Numbered from the stretch's first letter, positions 16,707-24,251 are shown. The stretch is DNA of 31,348 bases from CF-118 sp035689345 (GCA_035689345.1 DASSLR010000086.1:1-31348); one strand, 5' to 3'. Notes: a model not told the origin generated them from the letters alone. Translations and numbers: made by a program.

Positions 16707-16775
16707 CGGCCCGAGCGCCCGTTTATGGGCGATCTGTAGGCGGGTGCGGACCGGGCAGAAGGCTCCGCCGGCCAT

Positions 16776-16817
16776 AAAAAAACTCGGGCCGGGCGATTTC
16801 TCGACACCGGCACCGAG
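16776..16817 (-). terminator. Intrinsic terminator for a minus-strand transcript
   Basis: On the minus strand CTCGG-(T)-GCCGG pairs with CCGGC-CCGAG around a 14-nt loop, a 10-bp stem with one bulged base. It is followed directly by T7 (plus-strand A run 16776-16782). On the plus strand no T-run follows, so it is directional. The nearest minus-strand gene upstream is more than 8 kb away, so it must end an unannotated or antisense transcript. Confidence 0.65.
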
Positions 16818-16882
16818 CTTGGCTGCGGGGGGTGAGGTTCTATGGAATGAGGACTGGGGCACACCGAAATCCCCGCCTCGCA
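16776..16882 (-). ncRNA. Candidate small RNA on the minus strand
   Basis: Reading the minus strand from about 16882, a compact RNA of about 105 nt can be drawn. A first hairpin pairs GAGG-C-GGGG with CCCC-AGT-CCTC (16849-16879) around an 11-nt loop. A C-rich single-stranded linker follows, then a strong hairpin and seven U residues. A TAnnnT-type -10 candidate, TAGACT on the minus strand (plus 16889-16894), lies just upstream, though no good -35 was found. No coding gene on the minus strand precedes it. The end is well supported; the start and the existence of the transcript are inference. Confidence 0.35.
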
Positions 16883-16908
16883 AATGTCAGTCTAGGACCG
16901 GAATCCAG

Positions 16909-16926
16909 CCTGCAACAGGATTTTTT
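16909..16926 (+). terminator. Weak terminator-like hairpin plus T-tract
   Basis: CCTG-CAA-CAGG is followed by A and six T residues, and flanking AAT/ATT can extend the stem imperfectly. It lies about 200 bp after the GGDEF/EAL stop and could end that transcript. The stem is only four strong pairs, so efficiency is doubtful. Confidence 0.35.
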
Positions 16927-17072
16927 CTGTTCTATTTCAAAGACAAACCTGCGACGTCACTCTCGGAATGCCAAGGGTTCGACTTACAAACCCGATCCCG
17001 TCGTGCTAATGATTCGTTGCCACAGCGCCGCAATTGCACAAGACGATCCGACCGCGGGAGGCTGTCAAACGT

Positions 17073-17117
17073 CCGGGCCTGAGCCCGGCGTTGCTTCAAC
17101 GCACTCTTTCGAGGTGC
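17073..17117 (+). promoter_or_regulatory. Three tandem hairpins in the leader of the glycosyltransferase/exosortase operon
   Basis: Hairpin 1 is CCGGGC-CTGA-GCCCGG (17073-17088). Hairpin 2 is GCGTTG-CTT-CAACGC (17088-17102). Hairpin 3 is GCAC-TC-TTTC-GA-G-GTGC (17101-17117), with one bulged G. Hairpins 2 and 3 compete for two bases. They lie 42-86 bp before the ATG at 17159, which itself lacks a Shine-Dalgarno. The arrangement suggests a structured 5' leader, but no known riboswitch class was matched. Confidence 0.4.
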
Positions 17118-17158
17118 ACTGAGGACAGTCCCGCCGGAGCCGTCGACCGCCGCTCCTG

Positions 17159-19720
17159 ATGGGACGTCTCGGATCGGCTTTAGGCCTTGCCGGAGGCGCC
17201 GCCTTGGTGGCGTGCGGCCTGGTGGTTATCGACCTGGCCCCCTTCGGCCCGGCCTGGTCGCGCCCGGCCGGCCTCGGGCTCGCCGTCGTCGGGTTCGCCC
17301 TGGCGGCCTCGACGGTGGTCAGGCTCCGGCGGGGACCGGAGCCGGAGCAGGTGTTCTGGTCGGCGCTCCTGGACGCCGTCCTCCTGCTGGCGGCCGTCGC
17401 CGCCGTGCTGCCCGTGCTTGCCATCGTGCGCGGCTTCGTCGAGCTCATCACGCAAGCCCACGTGCACAGCACGCGTGATGCCATCGCGTACGCCCTGGCG
17501 TTCACCGGCCTGCTCCTGGGCGGAGTCTTCTTCGCCTACGCGGTCAAGTACTACCTGAGCACCGGCATCGTTCTGCTGTCGGCCCTGTTGCCCTCCGGTG
17601 GGCGCCGCAACGGCAACGGCCATGACCAGAACGGCGGGGGGCGCCAGCACGCGTCGGGGCTGAGCGGCATCAGCCGGGGCCGCGGCAACGGCAACGGGAA
17701 TGGCAACGGGAACGGCCACGCGAACGGCAACGCGAACGGCAACGGCAACGGCTACCACATTGACCTGGGCTACCACCCGTTCGTCTCTGTCCAGGTCGCC
17801 GCCTACAACGAGAAGCGCGTCATCGAGCGCCTGCTGACCTCGCTCGACCAGCTCGACTACCCGGCTTACGAGGTGGTGGTCGTGGACGACTCGACCGACG
17901 AATCGGTGCAGATCCTGCAGCGGTGGGTGGGCAGGCCGAAGTTCAAGATCCTGCACCGGACCAGCCGTAGCGGTTTCAAAGGCGGCGCGCTGCGCGAGGC
18001 GCTGAAGGTGATGGATCCGCGCACCGAATACGTGGTCGTGTTCGACGCGGACTCGATGCCGTTTCCCGACTCGATCGACCGCTTCCTTCCTTATTTCTAT
18101 GAGAAGGCCGGTGCGGGCGGCGCGCCGCGCCGGCGCGACGAGGTCGCCGCTGTCCAGAGCTACCAGTGGCACGTCCTCAACAAGTCGGAGAGCTGGCTGA
18201 CCGAGGCCGTGCGCGCCGAATACGCAGGCAGCTACATGATCGAGCGGCCGTTCCAGGACGCGGTCGGCGCGCTGAAGATGGTCGCGGGCACCGCGTACAT
18301 GATCCGCGCGGACGTCCTGCGCCAGGTCGGATGGGGCACGAGCCTCACCGAGGACTGGGAGCTCACGCTCAAGCTGTACGCGCGCGGCTACAAAGTGGCA
18401 TACACGCCGTGGGCGGAAACCCCGGCCGAGTGCGTGGCCACGTTCTCACGCCTGGCGCGCCAGCGCATGCGCTGGGCCGAAGGCCACACGCACAACGTGC
18501 GCAACTGGTTCTGGCCCATCATGCTGTCGCCTTACCTCACGCCGATCGAGAAGCTCGAGTTCGCGTTCGACGCCACGTACTATCTCCAGGCGGCGCTGTT
18601 CGTCGTGGGCTCGGTCAGCTGGCTGATCTCCGACGTGGTCATGCAGACGCACGTGCCCGGCTGGACCGCCGTCCTCGGCTGGTCGCTTCTCTTCTCCAAC
18701 ATCTTCGCGCTGCCGTTGATGAACCTCGGCGGCCTGATCCTCGAGGAGGCGCCGGGGCGCGACCTGCAGGGCGTCCTCGGTGCGCTGGTGCTGTCGTTTG
18801 CGCTCGTCCCGTTCCAGGGCTGGGCCGCGCTCAAAGGCCTGCTCCGCAAAGAGGAAGGCCCGTGGTTCCGCACGCCGAAGACCGGCCGCATCACCGACGA
18901 GGTCCACCACCTGCGCCGCCTGCGCATGCTCCGGCAGTGGCTGCTCGGTCCCCGCGCCACGCGCCTGCGCCCGGTGCCACCGGCACCCGTCAACTGGATC
19001 TCGCCCGCGCCGCGGCGGAGGACCGGGTGGATCGTGGCGGCCGGCATGGCGGTCGCCATCGCCGCGCTCGTGTGGGGCTCGACGCGTGCGCCCGTCAGCC
19101 AGGCGGCCGGCAACCCTCTCTACCTGCACGGATCCGGCACCGCGCCGTGCGCCGCCTCGACCGTCGACCAGACCGCGGGAACGCGCACGACCGCCTGCTC
19201 CATCCAATCGCAGTCGGGCGGCGTCATCACCACCTGGGCCTGGACGAACCTGCCGGCCCAGTCGATCACGGCCGGCACGTGGAGCTTCACGATGTACTGG
19301 ACCGGCGGCAACGGCAACACGCTCGACTCGGTGAGCATCAGCGCCGGCGTGGTGTCGGGGTCGAGCTGCGCGCTGTTCGTGCCGAGCGTCCCGAACGCGG
19401 GGACCACGTGGACGGCGACGTATGGCGGCAGCGGCGCGAACACCACGAGCCCGTTCACGGTGAGCACCAGCGGCGCCCAGGCGGCGCTGTCGATTCCAGC
19501 CGGTGGGTCGCTGTGCGTGCAGGTGACCCTGATTCACTCGACCGGAGGCAAGCCGTCGTTGGTTTACGACGGCGTGACCGGCACGGCCGACACGCACCTC
19601 ACTCCGCCCAGCGTCGTGGTGCCGGAGTCGCTGCTGCCGTTCGCGGGCCTTGCCCTGGCGATCCCGCTGGTAACGGGACGCCGGCGCTTGCGGTCGCTAG
19701 CACAATGGGTGACCCGATGA
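17159..19720 (+). CDS. Family 2 glycosyltransferase (QxxRW type) fused to an ectodomain with an exosortase-like C-terminal sorting signal
   Basis: The 853-residue membrane protein has about four N-terminal membrane segments, an Asn-Gly repeat (176-198) and a cytoplasmic GT-A domain. Its processive-type catalytic signature comprises D243-D244 (VVDDSTDES), D296-A-D298, E398-D399 and Q435-R-M-R-W439. Three membrane segments and a cytosolic tail (~570-620, with WFRTPKTGRIT) follow. Another membrane helix (~623-642) leads to an extracytoplasmic, Ser/Thr/Gly-rich, probably beta-sandwich domain (~643-820) with four Cys. The protein ends V821-P-E-S, a hydrophobic helix, then GRRRLR and a basic tail. 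That is the tripartite layout of PEP-CTERM-like signals cut by exosortases. An exosortase-family gene follows with a 4-nt overlap. No PilZ domain is visible. The enzyme probably polymerises or transfers sugar at the membrane; the sugar is unknown. The self-processing idea is inference. Confidence 0.88.
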   Translation: MGRLGSALGLAGGAALVACGLVVIDLAPFGPAWSRPAGLGLAVVGFALAASTVVRLRRGPEPEQVFWSALLDAVLLLAAVAAVLPVLAIVRGFVELITQAHVHSTRDAIAYALAFTGLLLGGVFFAYAVKYYLSTGIVLLSALLPSGGRRNGNGHDQNGGGRQHASGLSGISRGRGNGNGNGNGNGHANGNANGNGNGYHIDLGYHPFVSVQVAAYNEKRVIERLLTSLDQLDYPAYEVVVVDDSTDESVQILQRWVGRPKFKILHRTSRSGFKGGALREALKVMDPRTEYVVVFDADSMPFPDSIDRFLPYFYEKAGAGGAPRRRDEVAAVQSYQWHVLNKSESWLTEAVRAEYAGSYMIERPFQDAVGALKMVAGTAYMIRADVLRQVGWGTSLTEDWELTLKLYARGYKVAYTPWAETPAECVATFSRLARQRMRWAEGHTHNVRNWFWPIMLSPYLTPIEKLEFAFDATYYLQAALFVVGSVSWLISDVVMQTHVPGWTAVLGWSLLFSNIFALPLMNLGGLILEEAPGRDLQGVLGALVLSFALVPFQGWAALKGLLRKEEGPWFRTPKTGRITDEVHHLRRLRMLRQWLLGPRATRLRPVPPAPVNWISPAPRRRTGWIVAAGMAVAIAALVWGSTRAPVSQAAGNPLYLHGSGTAPCAASTVDQTAGTRTTACSIQSQSGGVITTWAWTNLPAQSITAGTWSFTMYWTGGNGNTLDSVSISAGVVSGSSCALFVPSVPNAGTTWTATYGGSGANTTSPFTVSTSGAQAALSIPAGGSLCVQVTLIHSTGGKPSLVYDGVTGTADTHLTPPSVVVPESLLPFAGLALAIPLVTGRRRLRSLAQWVTR
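17684..17752 (+). repeat. Hexanucleotide tandem repeat encoding (Gly-Asn)n
   Basis: Twenty-three codons of mostly GGC-AAC type encode alternating Gly and Asn, with a few Ala and His interruptions, inside the glycosyltransferase gene. The 6-bp period preserves the reading frame if copies are gained or lost. It lies between the last N-terminal membrane segment and the catalytic domain, so it is a cytoplasmic flexible linker. Confidence 0.85.
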
Positions 19721-20304
19721 GACGGCCCGAACGCGATGCGCTGAACATGACGCTCGTCGCGCTCGCGTGCGCGCTGTTCATGGTGCTGCCGCTGATCACC
19801 ACATTCGACGACCTCCTCACGGCGTGGGCGCTGCAGCTCGGCGCCAACAACCCGCTGCAGGCGATCGTGCCGGTGGAGTCGCGCATGGTGGTCGGGCTGC
19901 TGAACGCCGTCGGCATCCACTCGGCGGCGGCGGGCAGTCACCTGGTCGTCTGGGACCGCGCCGGCGCGATGCACGTGCTGCTCATCTCGTGGAACTGCAT
20001 CGGCTGGCAGAGCCTGATCCTGCTCGGCGTCAGCTTCTTCTCCGGACTCCGAGGGCATCACCCGCTCGAGGCGCGCTTGCAGGTGGTCGTGATCGGTGTC
20101 GCGGGCACGATGCTGCTGAACCTGCTGCGCGTGGCTGCGGTCGCGGCCCTGGCCGCGACGTGGGGCCAGACCGAGGCCGTGCTCTTTCACGATTACGGCG
20201 GCACGCTGCTCGTGGTCGGCTGGCTTTTCGCCTTCTGGCTCTTCGTCCAGCGCTGGATTCTGCCTCCTGACGCGTCGGAAGTGCCGGAGCTCGCGACAAC
20301 GTGA
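19717..20304 (+). CDS. Exosortase/archaeosortase-family membrane transpeptidase
   Basis: The 195-residue polytopic membrane protein carries the three expected catalytic positions in membrane helices: C94 in ISWNCIGWQSL, R138 in LNLLRVAAV and H158 in LFHDYGGTLL. Exosortases and archaeosortases use this Cys-Arg-His set to cleave C-terminal tripartite sorting signals and transfer the protein to a membrane or surface acceptor. The ATG at 19717 gives an ATGA overlap with the glycosyltransferase stop; an in-frame ATG at 19705 is possible. The next gene starts in its stop codon (GTGA). The adjacent glycosyltransferase ends with a candidate substrate signal. The protein is shorter than EpsH-type XrtA and closer to compact archaeosortase-like forms. 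The exact subfamily is unknown. Confidence 0.82.
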   Translation: MRRPERDALNMTLVALACALFMVLPLITTFDDLLTAWALQLGANNPLQAIVPVESRMVVGLLNAVGIHSAAAGSHLVVWDRAGAMHVLLISWNCIGWQSLILLGVSFFSGLRGHHPLEARLQVVVIGVAGTMLLNLLRVAAVAALAATWGQTEAVLFHDYGGTLLVVGWLFAFWLFVQRWILPPDASEVPELATT

Positions 20305-22535
20305 ACCGCTGGGTAAGACTCGGACTGCAGACGGCCTTCGGGCTGGCGCTGCTTTTCCTGTGGGTCCGCACCGTCTCGCTGTCTGACGTGGTTGCGCACA
20401 TGCGCGTCCAGCGCTGGTGGGTGCTGCCGCTGATGATCGTGATCTTCCTCGTCACCAGCGTCATCCGCGCCCGCCGGTGGCAGTGGCTGCTTCGCTCGCT
20501 CGCGCCTGTGGGTATGGTGCGCGCGTTCGCGATGAACGCGGCCGGCGGACTCCTCAACTACGTGCTGCCCATCCGCTCCGGCGATGCCGCGCGCGCGTGG
20601 TGGCTCTGGCGCCGGCACCGCGTGCCCGCCGGCTCGGCGCTCGCGACGATCGTGATCGACAAGGCGTGCGACCTCGCGGGCGTCGCCCTGGTGCTGGCGG
20701 TGCTCGAGGTCATCGCGCTCACCGGGGCGGTGGCCGCGCCGCGCGGCCTGCTGGGCGCGACCGCGCTCGCGGTCGGACTGCTGGCGGCGGTCCTGGGCAC
20801 GGCGCTGCTCGGCCCGCGCGCCGCCCGATCGGCGCTCGCGCGCCGCGTGCTGCCCGCGCGTGTCTCCTCCGCCATCGCGGGCCAGGCGTTTGCCTTCCGG
20901 GCCGGAGCGCGCGGCCTGTGGACCCCCGCGCTCGCCACGCGACTGGCAGGCCTGACCGCGCTGGCGCTGGTGCTCGACGCTTTCAACTTCACGCTTCTTT
21001 TCGCCGCGGTCGGCATCGACGTCCCGACCTGGAAGGCGATGGCAGCGTATCCGGCGCTGCTCCTGAGCTTTGCCGTGCCCGCCGGGCCGGGCTACCTCGG
21101 CAACCTCGAAGTCGCGGGCTCGCTCGTCCTCGGTGGCGGCCTCGGCCTGGCCTCGGCCGTCGCCGCCGGAGCGATCGTCGTCTATCACGCGGTCACCGCC
21201 GGCTACGCACTCGTGATGGGGCTGCTCGGCTTCCTCCTGGTCGGCGGACGGCGCAAGGCGAAGGCGGGCGGACCTCGCCGCATCGCCGTGTTCCACTGCG
21301 GTTTCACGTACTCGGGCGGCGGCGAGCGCATCGTGATCGAAGAGGTGCTAGGCCTGCGCCGGCGGGGGTACCAGGTGGACTGCTACGCGCCGACCGTCGA
21401 CGCTTCGCGCTGCTATCCGGACCTGCTCGAAGAGGTCGACGTGCACACCTTCCTGCCGCAGCTGCCGCGATGGTTCCCGTTCCGTGAGGCCGTGCAGATG
21501 GCGGCGACGTCGCTGCTCATGCCTCTGTACGCGTGGCGGTTCCGCGGCGTCGACGCGATCGTCGGCTGCAACCAGCCGAGCGCGTGGATCGCGTGGTGGG
21601 CGGCTCGCCTGATCGACGTGCCCTACGCGGTCTACCTGAACCAGCCGAACCGCCTTGTGTACCCGCGCAACATCGATCGTCAGACCGGCTGGGTCGCGAA
21701 CGCCGACTACCGCCTGCTCGCGGCGATCGTCCTGCGCGCCACCAGGTTCGTGGCGTGGGCAGATCGGCGCTCGGTGCAGGAGGCCGACCAGCTGCTGGTC
21801 AACGGCAGGTACATCGGCGACATCATCCGCGGCATCTACAAGCGCGACGCCGTCGACTGCCCGGCGGGCTGCCACGTGGTCAGCTCCGGGTACCCGGTGC
21901 CGATGGCCTCGCGATTCAGCGGCGGCCTCACCATCAACGGCTACCCGATCCGGCGGCCGTACGTGCTGCTGACAAACCGCCACTACCCACAGAAGCGGTT
22001 CGACCTCGCGATCCGGGCGATGGCCCTCGTGCGCGAGAAGCATCCGCGCGCGCAGCTGATCATTCCCGGGCCGGCGACGGCGCACACGGCGGAGCTGCAG
22101 GCGCTGGTCAAGGAGCTCGGTCTGACGGACGCGGCCCTGTTCCTGGGCACGATCACCGAGGACGAGCTGCAGCGCCTGTACGAGGGCGCAGCCGTGTACG
22201 TGTATCCCGCCCCGGAGGAGGACTTCGGCATGGGCGTCATCGAGTCGATGGCGAAGGGCGTTCCGGTCGTGGCGTGGAACCAGGCGGGCCCGACGGTGAC
22301 GGTCGGCGAAGGTACGGGTTACCTGGCGGAGCCGCTGGTGGTCGAGGACTACGCCGCCGGCATCACCGCGCTTCTCGACGATCCGGAGAAGAACCAGGCC
22401 ACCGGGGAGCGCGCCTTCGAGTGGGCGCGGCACTTCGATTGGGAGCGGCACATCGACGTGCTCGAGCACACGATCCTCGAGGTGGCGCGCTCGCACGAGC
22501 GGGTGGCGGCGGAGGCAGCGTCGGCCTCCGCGTGA
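20301..22535 (+). CDS. Fusion of YbhN/lysylphosphatidylglycerol-synthase-type membrane domain with GT4 glycosyltransferase
   Basis: The 744-residue protein has two parts. Residues 1 to about 318 form a polytopic domain with SVIRARRWQWLLRSL, NYVLPIRSGDAARAWWL and VPAGPGYLGNLE, typical of the UPF0104/YbhN (LPG synthase membrane) family, which includes flippase-like proteins. After a basic linker (GRRKAKAG), residues ~328-735 form a GT-B glycosyltransferase of family GT4. It has YSGGGERIVIEEV near its start, NRHYPQKRFDLAI, and the EX7E motif E640 to E648 in EEDFGMGVIESMAKG. The enzyme probably adds a sugar from a nucleotide donor to a lipid-linked or nascent glycan at the inner face, while the membrane domain handles the lipid or export. 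The start is GTG, overlapping the exosortase stop. Confidence 0.88.
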   Translation: MNRWVRLGLQTAFGLALLFLWVRTVSLSDVVAHMRVQRWWVLPLMIVIFLVTSVIRARRWQWLLRSLAPVGMVRAFAMNAAGGLLNYVLPIRSGDAARAWWLWRRHRVPAGSALATIVIDKACDLAGVALVLAVLEVIALTGAVAAPRGLLGATALAVGLLAAVLGTALLGPRAARSALARRVLPARVSSAIAGQAFAFRAGARGLWTPALATRLAGLTALALVLDAFNFTLLFAAVGIDVPTWKAMAAYPALLLSFAVPAGPGYLGNLEVAGSLVLGGGLGLASAVAAGAIVVYHAVTAGYALVMGLLGFLLVGGRRKAKAGGPRRIAVFHCGFTYSGGGERIVIEEVLGLRRRGYQVDCYAPTVDASRCYPDLLEEVDVHTFLPQLPRWFPFREAVQMAATSLLMPLYAWRFRGVDAIVGCNQPSAWIAWWAARLIDVPYAVYLNQPNRLVYPRNIDRQTGWVANADYRLLAAIVLRATRFVAWADRRSVQEADQLLVNGRYIGDIIRGIYKRDAVDCPAGCHVVSSGYPVPMASRFSGGLTINGYPIRRPYVLLTNRHYPQKRFDLAIRAMALVREKHPRAQLIIPGPATAHTAELQALVKELGLTDAALFLGTITEDELQRLYEGAAVYVYPAPEEDFGMGVIESMAKGVPVVAWNQAGPTVTVGEGTGYLAEPLVVEDYAAGITALLDDPEKNQATGERAFEWARHFDWERHIDVLEHTILEVARSHERVAAEAASASA

Positions 22536-22536
22536 C

Positions 22537-24180
22537 GTGAAGCTCCGTCTACCCCGGATCCTCGCCGACGAGGACGAGCTCGACCGGGAGCAGCCGGTCA
22601 CGCCGGCGCGCCTCGAGTCCGCGCAGCGGCCGGTGCCCGCCGCCCCTCCCTGGAGATGGATCGCGTCGGTGGCGGCGGTCGCGTTGGTTCCGCGCATCGT
22701 CTACCTGTTCCTGTTCGCGGACCCGGAGAACGCGGGCGACGGTTTCACCGACGCCTACCACCACTGGCAGATCGCGTACCTCACCAGGGAGATCGGGCTC
22801 ACTCACGGGCCGCGACTGTGGGACCTGCGCGGCTGGGAGTACTACTGGGGGCTGCTCCATCCGGCGCTCATGAGCGTCGTGTTCTTCGCGACCGGTTCGC
22901 CCGACATCGTGCTCGACAGGCTCGTCAGCGTCGTTTTCGGCACGGCATGCGTCGTCCTCATATTCCTCTTGTGCCATCGCTTCTGGGGCACGCAGGTCGC
23001 GCTCGCCGCCGCTGCGTTCGCGGCATTCAATCCGGCGTCGGTGTTCAACGACACGGCGGGAATGCCCGAGCCATTGGCGGTGGCCCTCGCGTTGTTCGGC
23101 ATATGGCTTGTGCCCGCGCGCGGCTTCTGGGCGGGCGTGGCCTGGGGACTTGCGGCGATGGCCCGCGTGGAGGCGTGGCTTTTTGGCGCGGGCCTTGTGG
23201 TCGCGGCCGTGATCGCCAACCGGTCAAGGGCGGCGTGGCTGGTGGCCGGATGGCTCCTGACCATGGGCATCTACGTGAAGTTCATGTGGGATCAGACCGG
23301 CAACCCGATCTATCCGTTCTACTGGAGCTTCCTCTTTGTCGGGTTCGGTGCGTTCAACTCCGCACCGGTCGTCACCACCGCCGAGCAGTCGCTGGGGCCG
23401 CTGATGGCGGCCGCGACGCTCACCTCAGCGGTGGGCGTCGTGTGGTCTTTGTGGAAGCGACCACCGTCGTACCTGCTGCTCGTCTACGGCTTCGGCTACT
23501 CGGCCTACAGCTTCGCGACGTTTCTGATCGTCGACGCATGGAAGGAGCGGCGCTTCGAGCTGCCGATGGATTTCGCCGCGATCCTGGTGGCGGTGCTGCT
23601 GCTCAAGCTGGCGCCGGCCCGGCTGCCGCGGCTGCGCATACTGCCGGCCTCGGTCGCGGCGGCGGCGGTGATCGCGATGCAGGTGTGGTGGATCCCGATC
23701 CAGGACGCCTACGCGGCCACCGAGTCGACTTATCGAGACCACGTGCGGCTCGGTCAGGCCATCGGCGCCGTGTACCGGCAGCCGGAGTATCGGGGTGGCG
23801 TGATCGCTGTTCCGGGGGACGAGCCGACCCTGGTCTACACGATGGTCCGCTACGGCGCAATTCCCGGCGACCGTTTCACGAGCGAGTTCTACGATCCTTT
23901 CTATTACTTGCCTGACGGATACCACTACGCCGACCACAGGGAAGTCGCGGGCACTCTGCTGCAGTGCTGGCTTGCCGGCACGGGCACCAGGCTCCTGCTG
24001 ATCCCTCCGGCCAGCGCCTTCGATCATTCGGTGCCCGACTACCTCGGCTTCATCGCCGACCACCCGGACTGGTTCGCGAACACGGGTCCCGAGCTCGGCC
24101 ACGGCCTGCGCCTCGTCGCCGTGCAAGTGCCCGAGCCACCGGCTCCAGACTGCAGGGCAGCGCAATCGGCGGCCCGATAG
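22537..24180 (+). CDS. Polytopic GT-C-like (PMT/GT39-type) glycosyltransferase
   Basis: The 547-residue membrane protein begins with a short cytoplasmic, charged N-terminus (to ~40), then about ten or more hydrophobic helices, and ends in a soluble C-terminal region (~390-547). The first external loop has DGFTDAYHHWQIAYLTRE, which resembles the acidic loop of polyprenyl-phosphate-dependent GT-C enzymes. A second acidic segment, NDTAGMPEPLAV, follows. Such enzymes use dolichyl- or undecaprenyl-phosphate sugars outside the membrane. The GTG at 22537 lies 1 bp after the previous stop, which indicates operon coupling. The acceptor, protein or glycan, is unknown. Confidence 0.78.
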   Translation: MKLRLPRILADEDELDREQPVTPARLESAQRPVPAAPPWRWIASVAAVALVPRIVYLFLFADPENAGDGFTDAYHHWQIAYLTREIGLTHGPRLWDLRGWEYYWGLLHPALMSVVFFATGSPDIVLDRLVSVVFGTACVVLIFLLCHRFWGTQVALAAAAFAAFNPASVFNDTAGMPEPLAVALALFGIWLVPARGFWAGVAWGLAAMARVEAWLFGAGLVVAAVIANRSRAAWLVAGWLLTMGIYVKFMWDQTGNPIYPFYWSFLFVGFGAFNSAPVVTTAEQSLGPLMAAATLTSAVGVVWSLWKRPPSYLLLVYGFGYSAYSFATFLIVDAWKERRFELPMDFAAILVAVLLLKLAPARLPRLRILPASVAAAAVIAMQVWWIPIQDAYAATESTYRDHVRLGQAIGAVYRQPEYRGGVIAVPGDEPTLVYTMVRYGAIPGDRFTSEFYDPFYYLPDGYHYADHREVAGTLLQCWLAGTGTRLLLIPPASAFDHSVPDYLGFIADHPDWFANTGPELGHGLRLVAVQVPEPPAPDCRAAQSAAR

Positions 24181-24251
24181 CGGACGCCGCATCGTTCGAC
24201 TACGAGTCGAAGCGGTGGGGGGCCGCGAGCCTCGCGCCGAAGCCGCGCTAC

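Larger units (their letters stand above)
16707..17158. other. 452-bp non-coding gap with several RNA-like structures
   Basis: This is the only gene-free stretch over 300 bp. Its first part (16720-16880) is rich in GC hairpins and its middle (16880-17040) is less GC-rich than the surrounding genes. It holds a minus-strand intrinsic terminator (16776-16817), a weak plus-strand terminator-like site (16909-16926) and tandem hairpins before the glycosyltransferase gene (17073-17117). Short reading frames in it lack Shine-Dalgarno sequences and protein-like composition. A 4-of-6 match to a -10 box, GCTAAT at 17005-17010, follows TTCGAC at 16978-16983, but the 21-nt spacing is too long for a confident promoter. 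I could not match it to a known riboswitch; the conserved GEMM-I core of cyclic di-GMP aptamers is absent. Confidence 0.6.

Noticed and set aside
16880..17060. Possible GEMM-type cyclic di-GMP riboswitch (GACAAACC followed by GACG)
   Set aside because: The conserved GCACAGGGCAAACC and GACGCAAAGCC blocks and their pairing are not present; the similarity is limited to a few bases.
17101..17117. GCACTC...GAGGTGC as a CIRCE-like HrcA operator
   Set aside because: The arms are separated by 4 bases instead of 9, and the outer TTA/TAA bases are missing. It is better explained as a hairpin.
16744..17122. Short plus-strand frames in the 452-bp gap, about 110 and 96 codons
   Set aside because: They lack a Shine-Dalgarno, overlap RNA-like hairpins and have no coding-like third-position GC. 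They are treated as non-coding.
18166..19704. Upstream extension of the exosortase frame across the glycosyltransferase gene
   Set aside because: This part is an alternative frame of the glycosyltransferase with Arg/Gly-rich nonsense composition; exosortase-like sequence begins only around 19705-19717.
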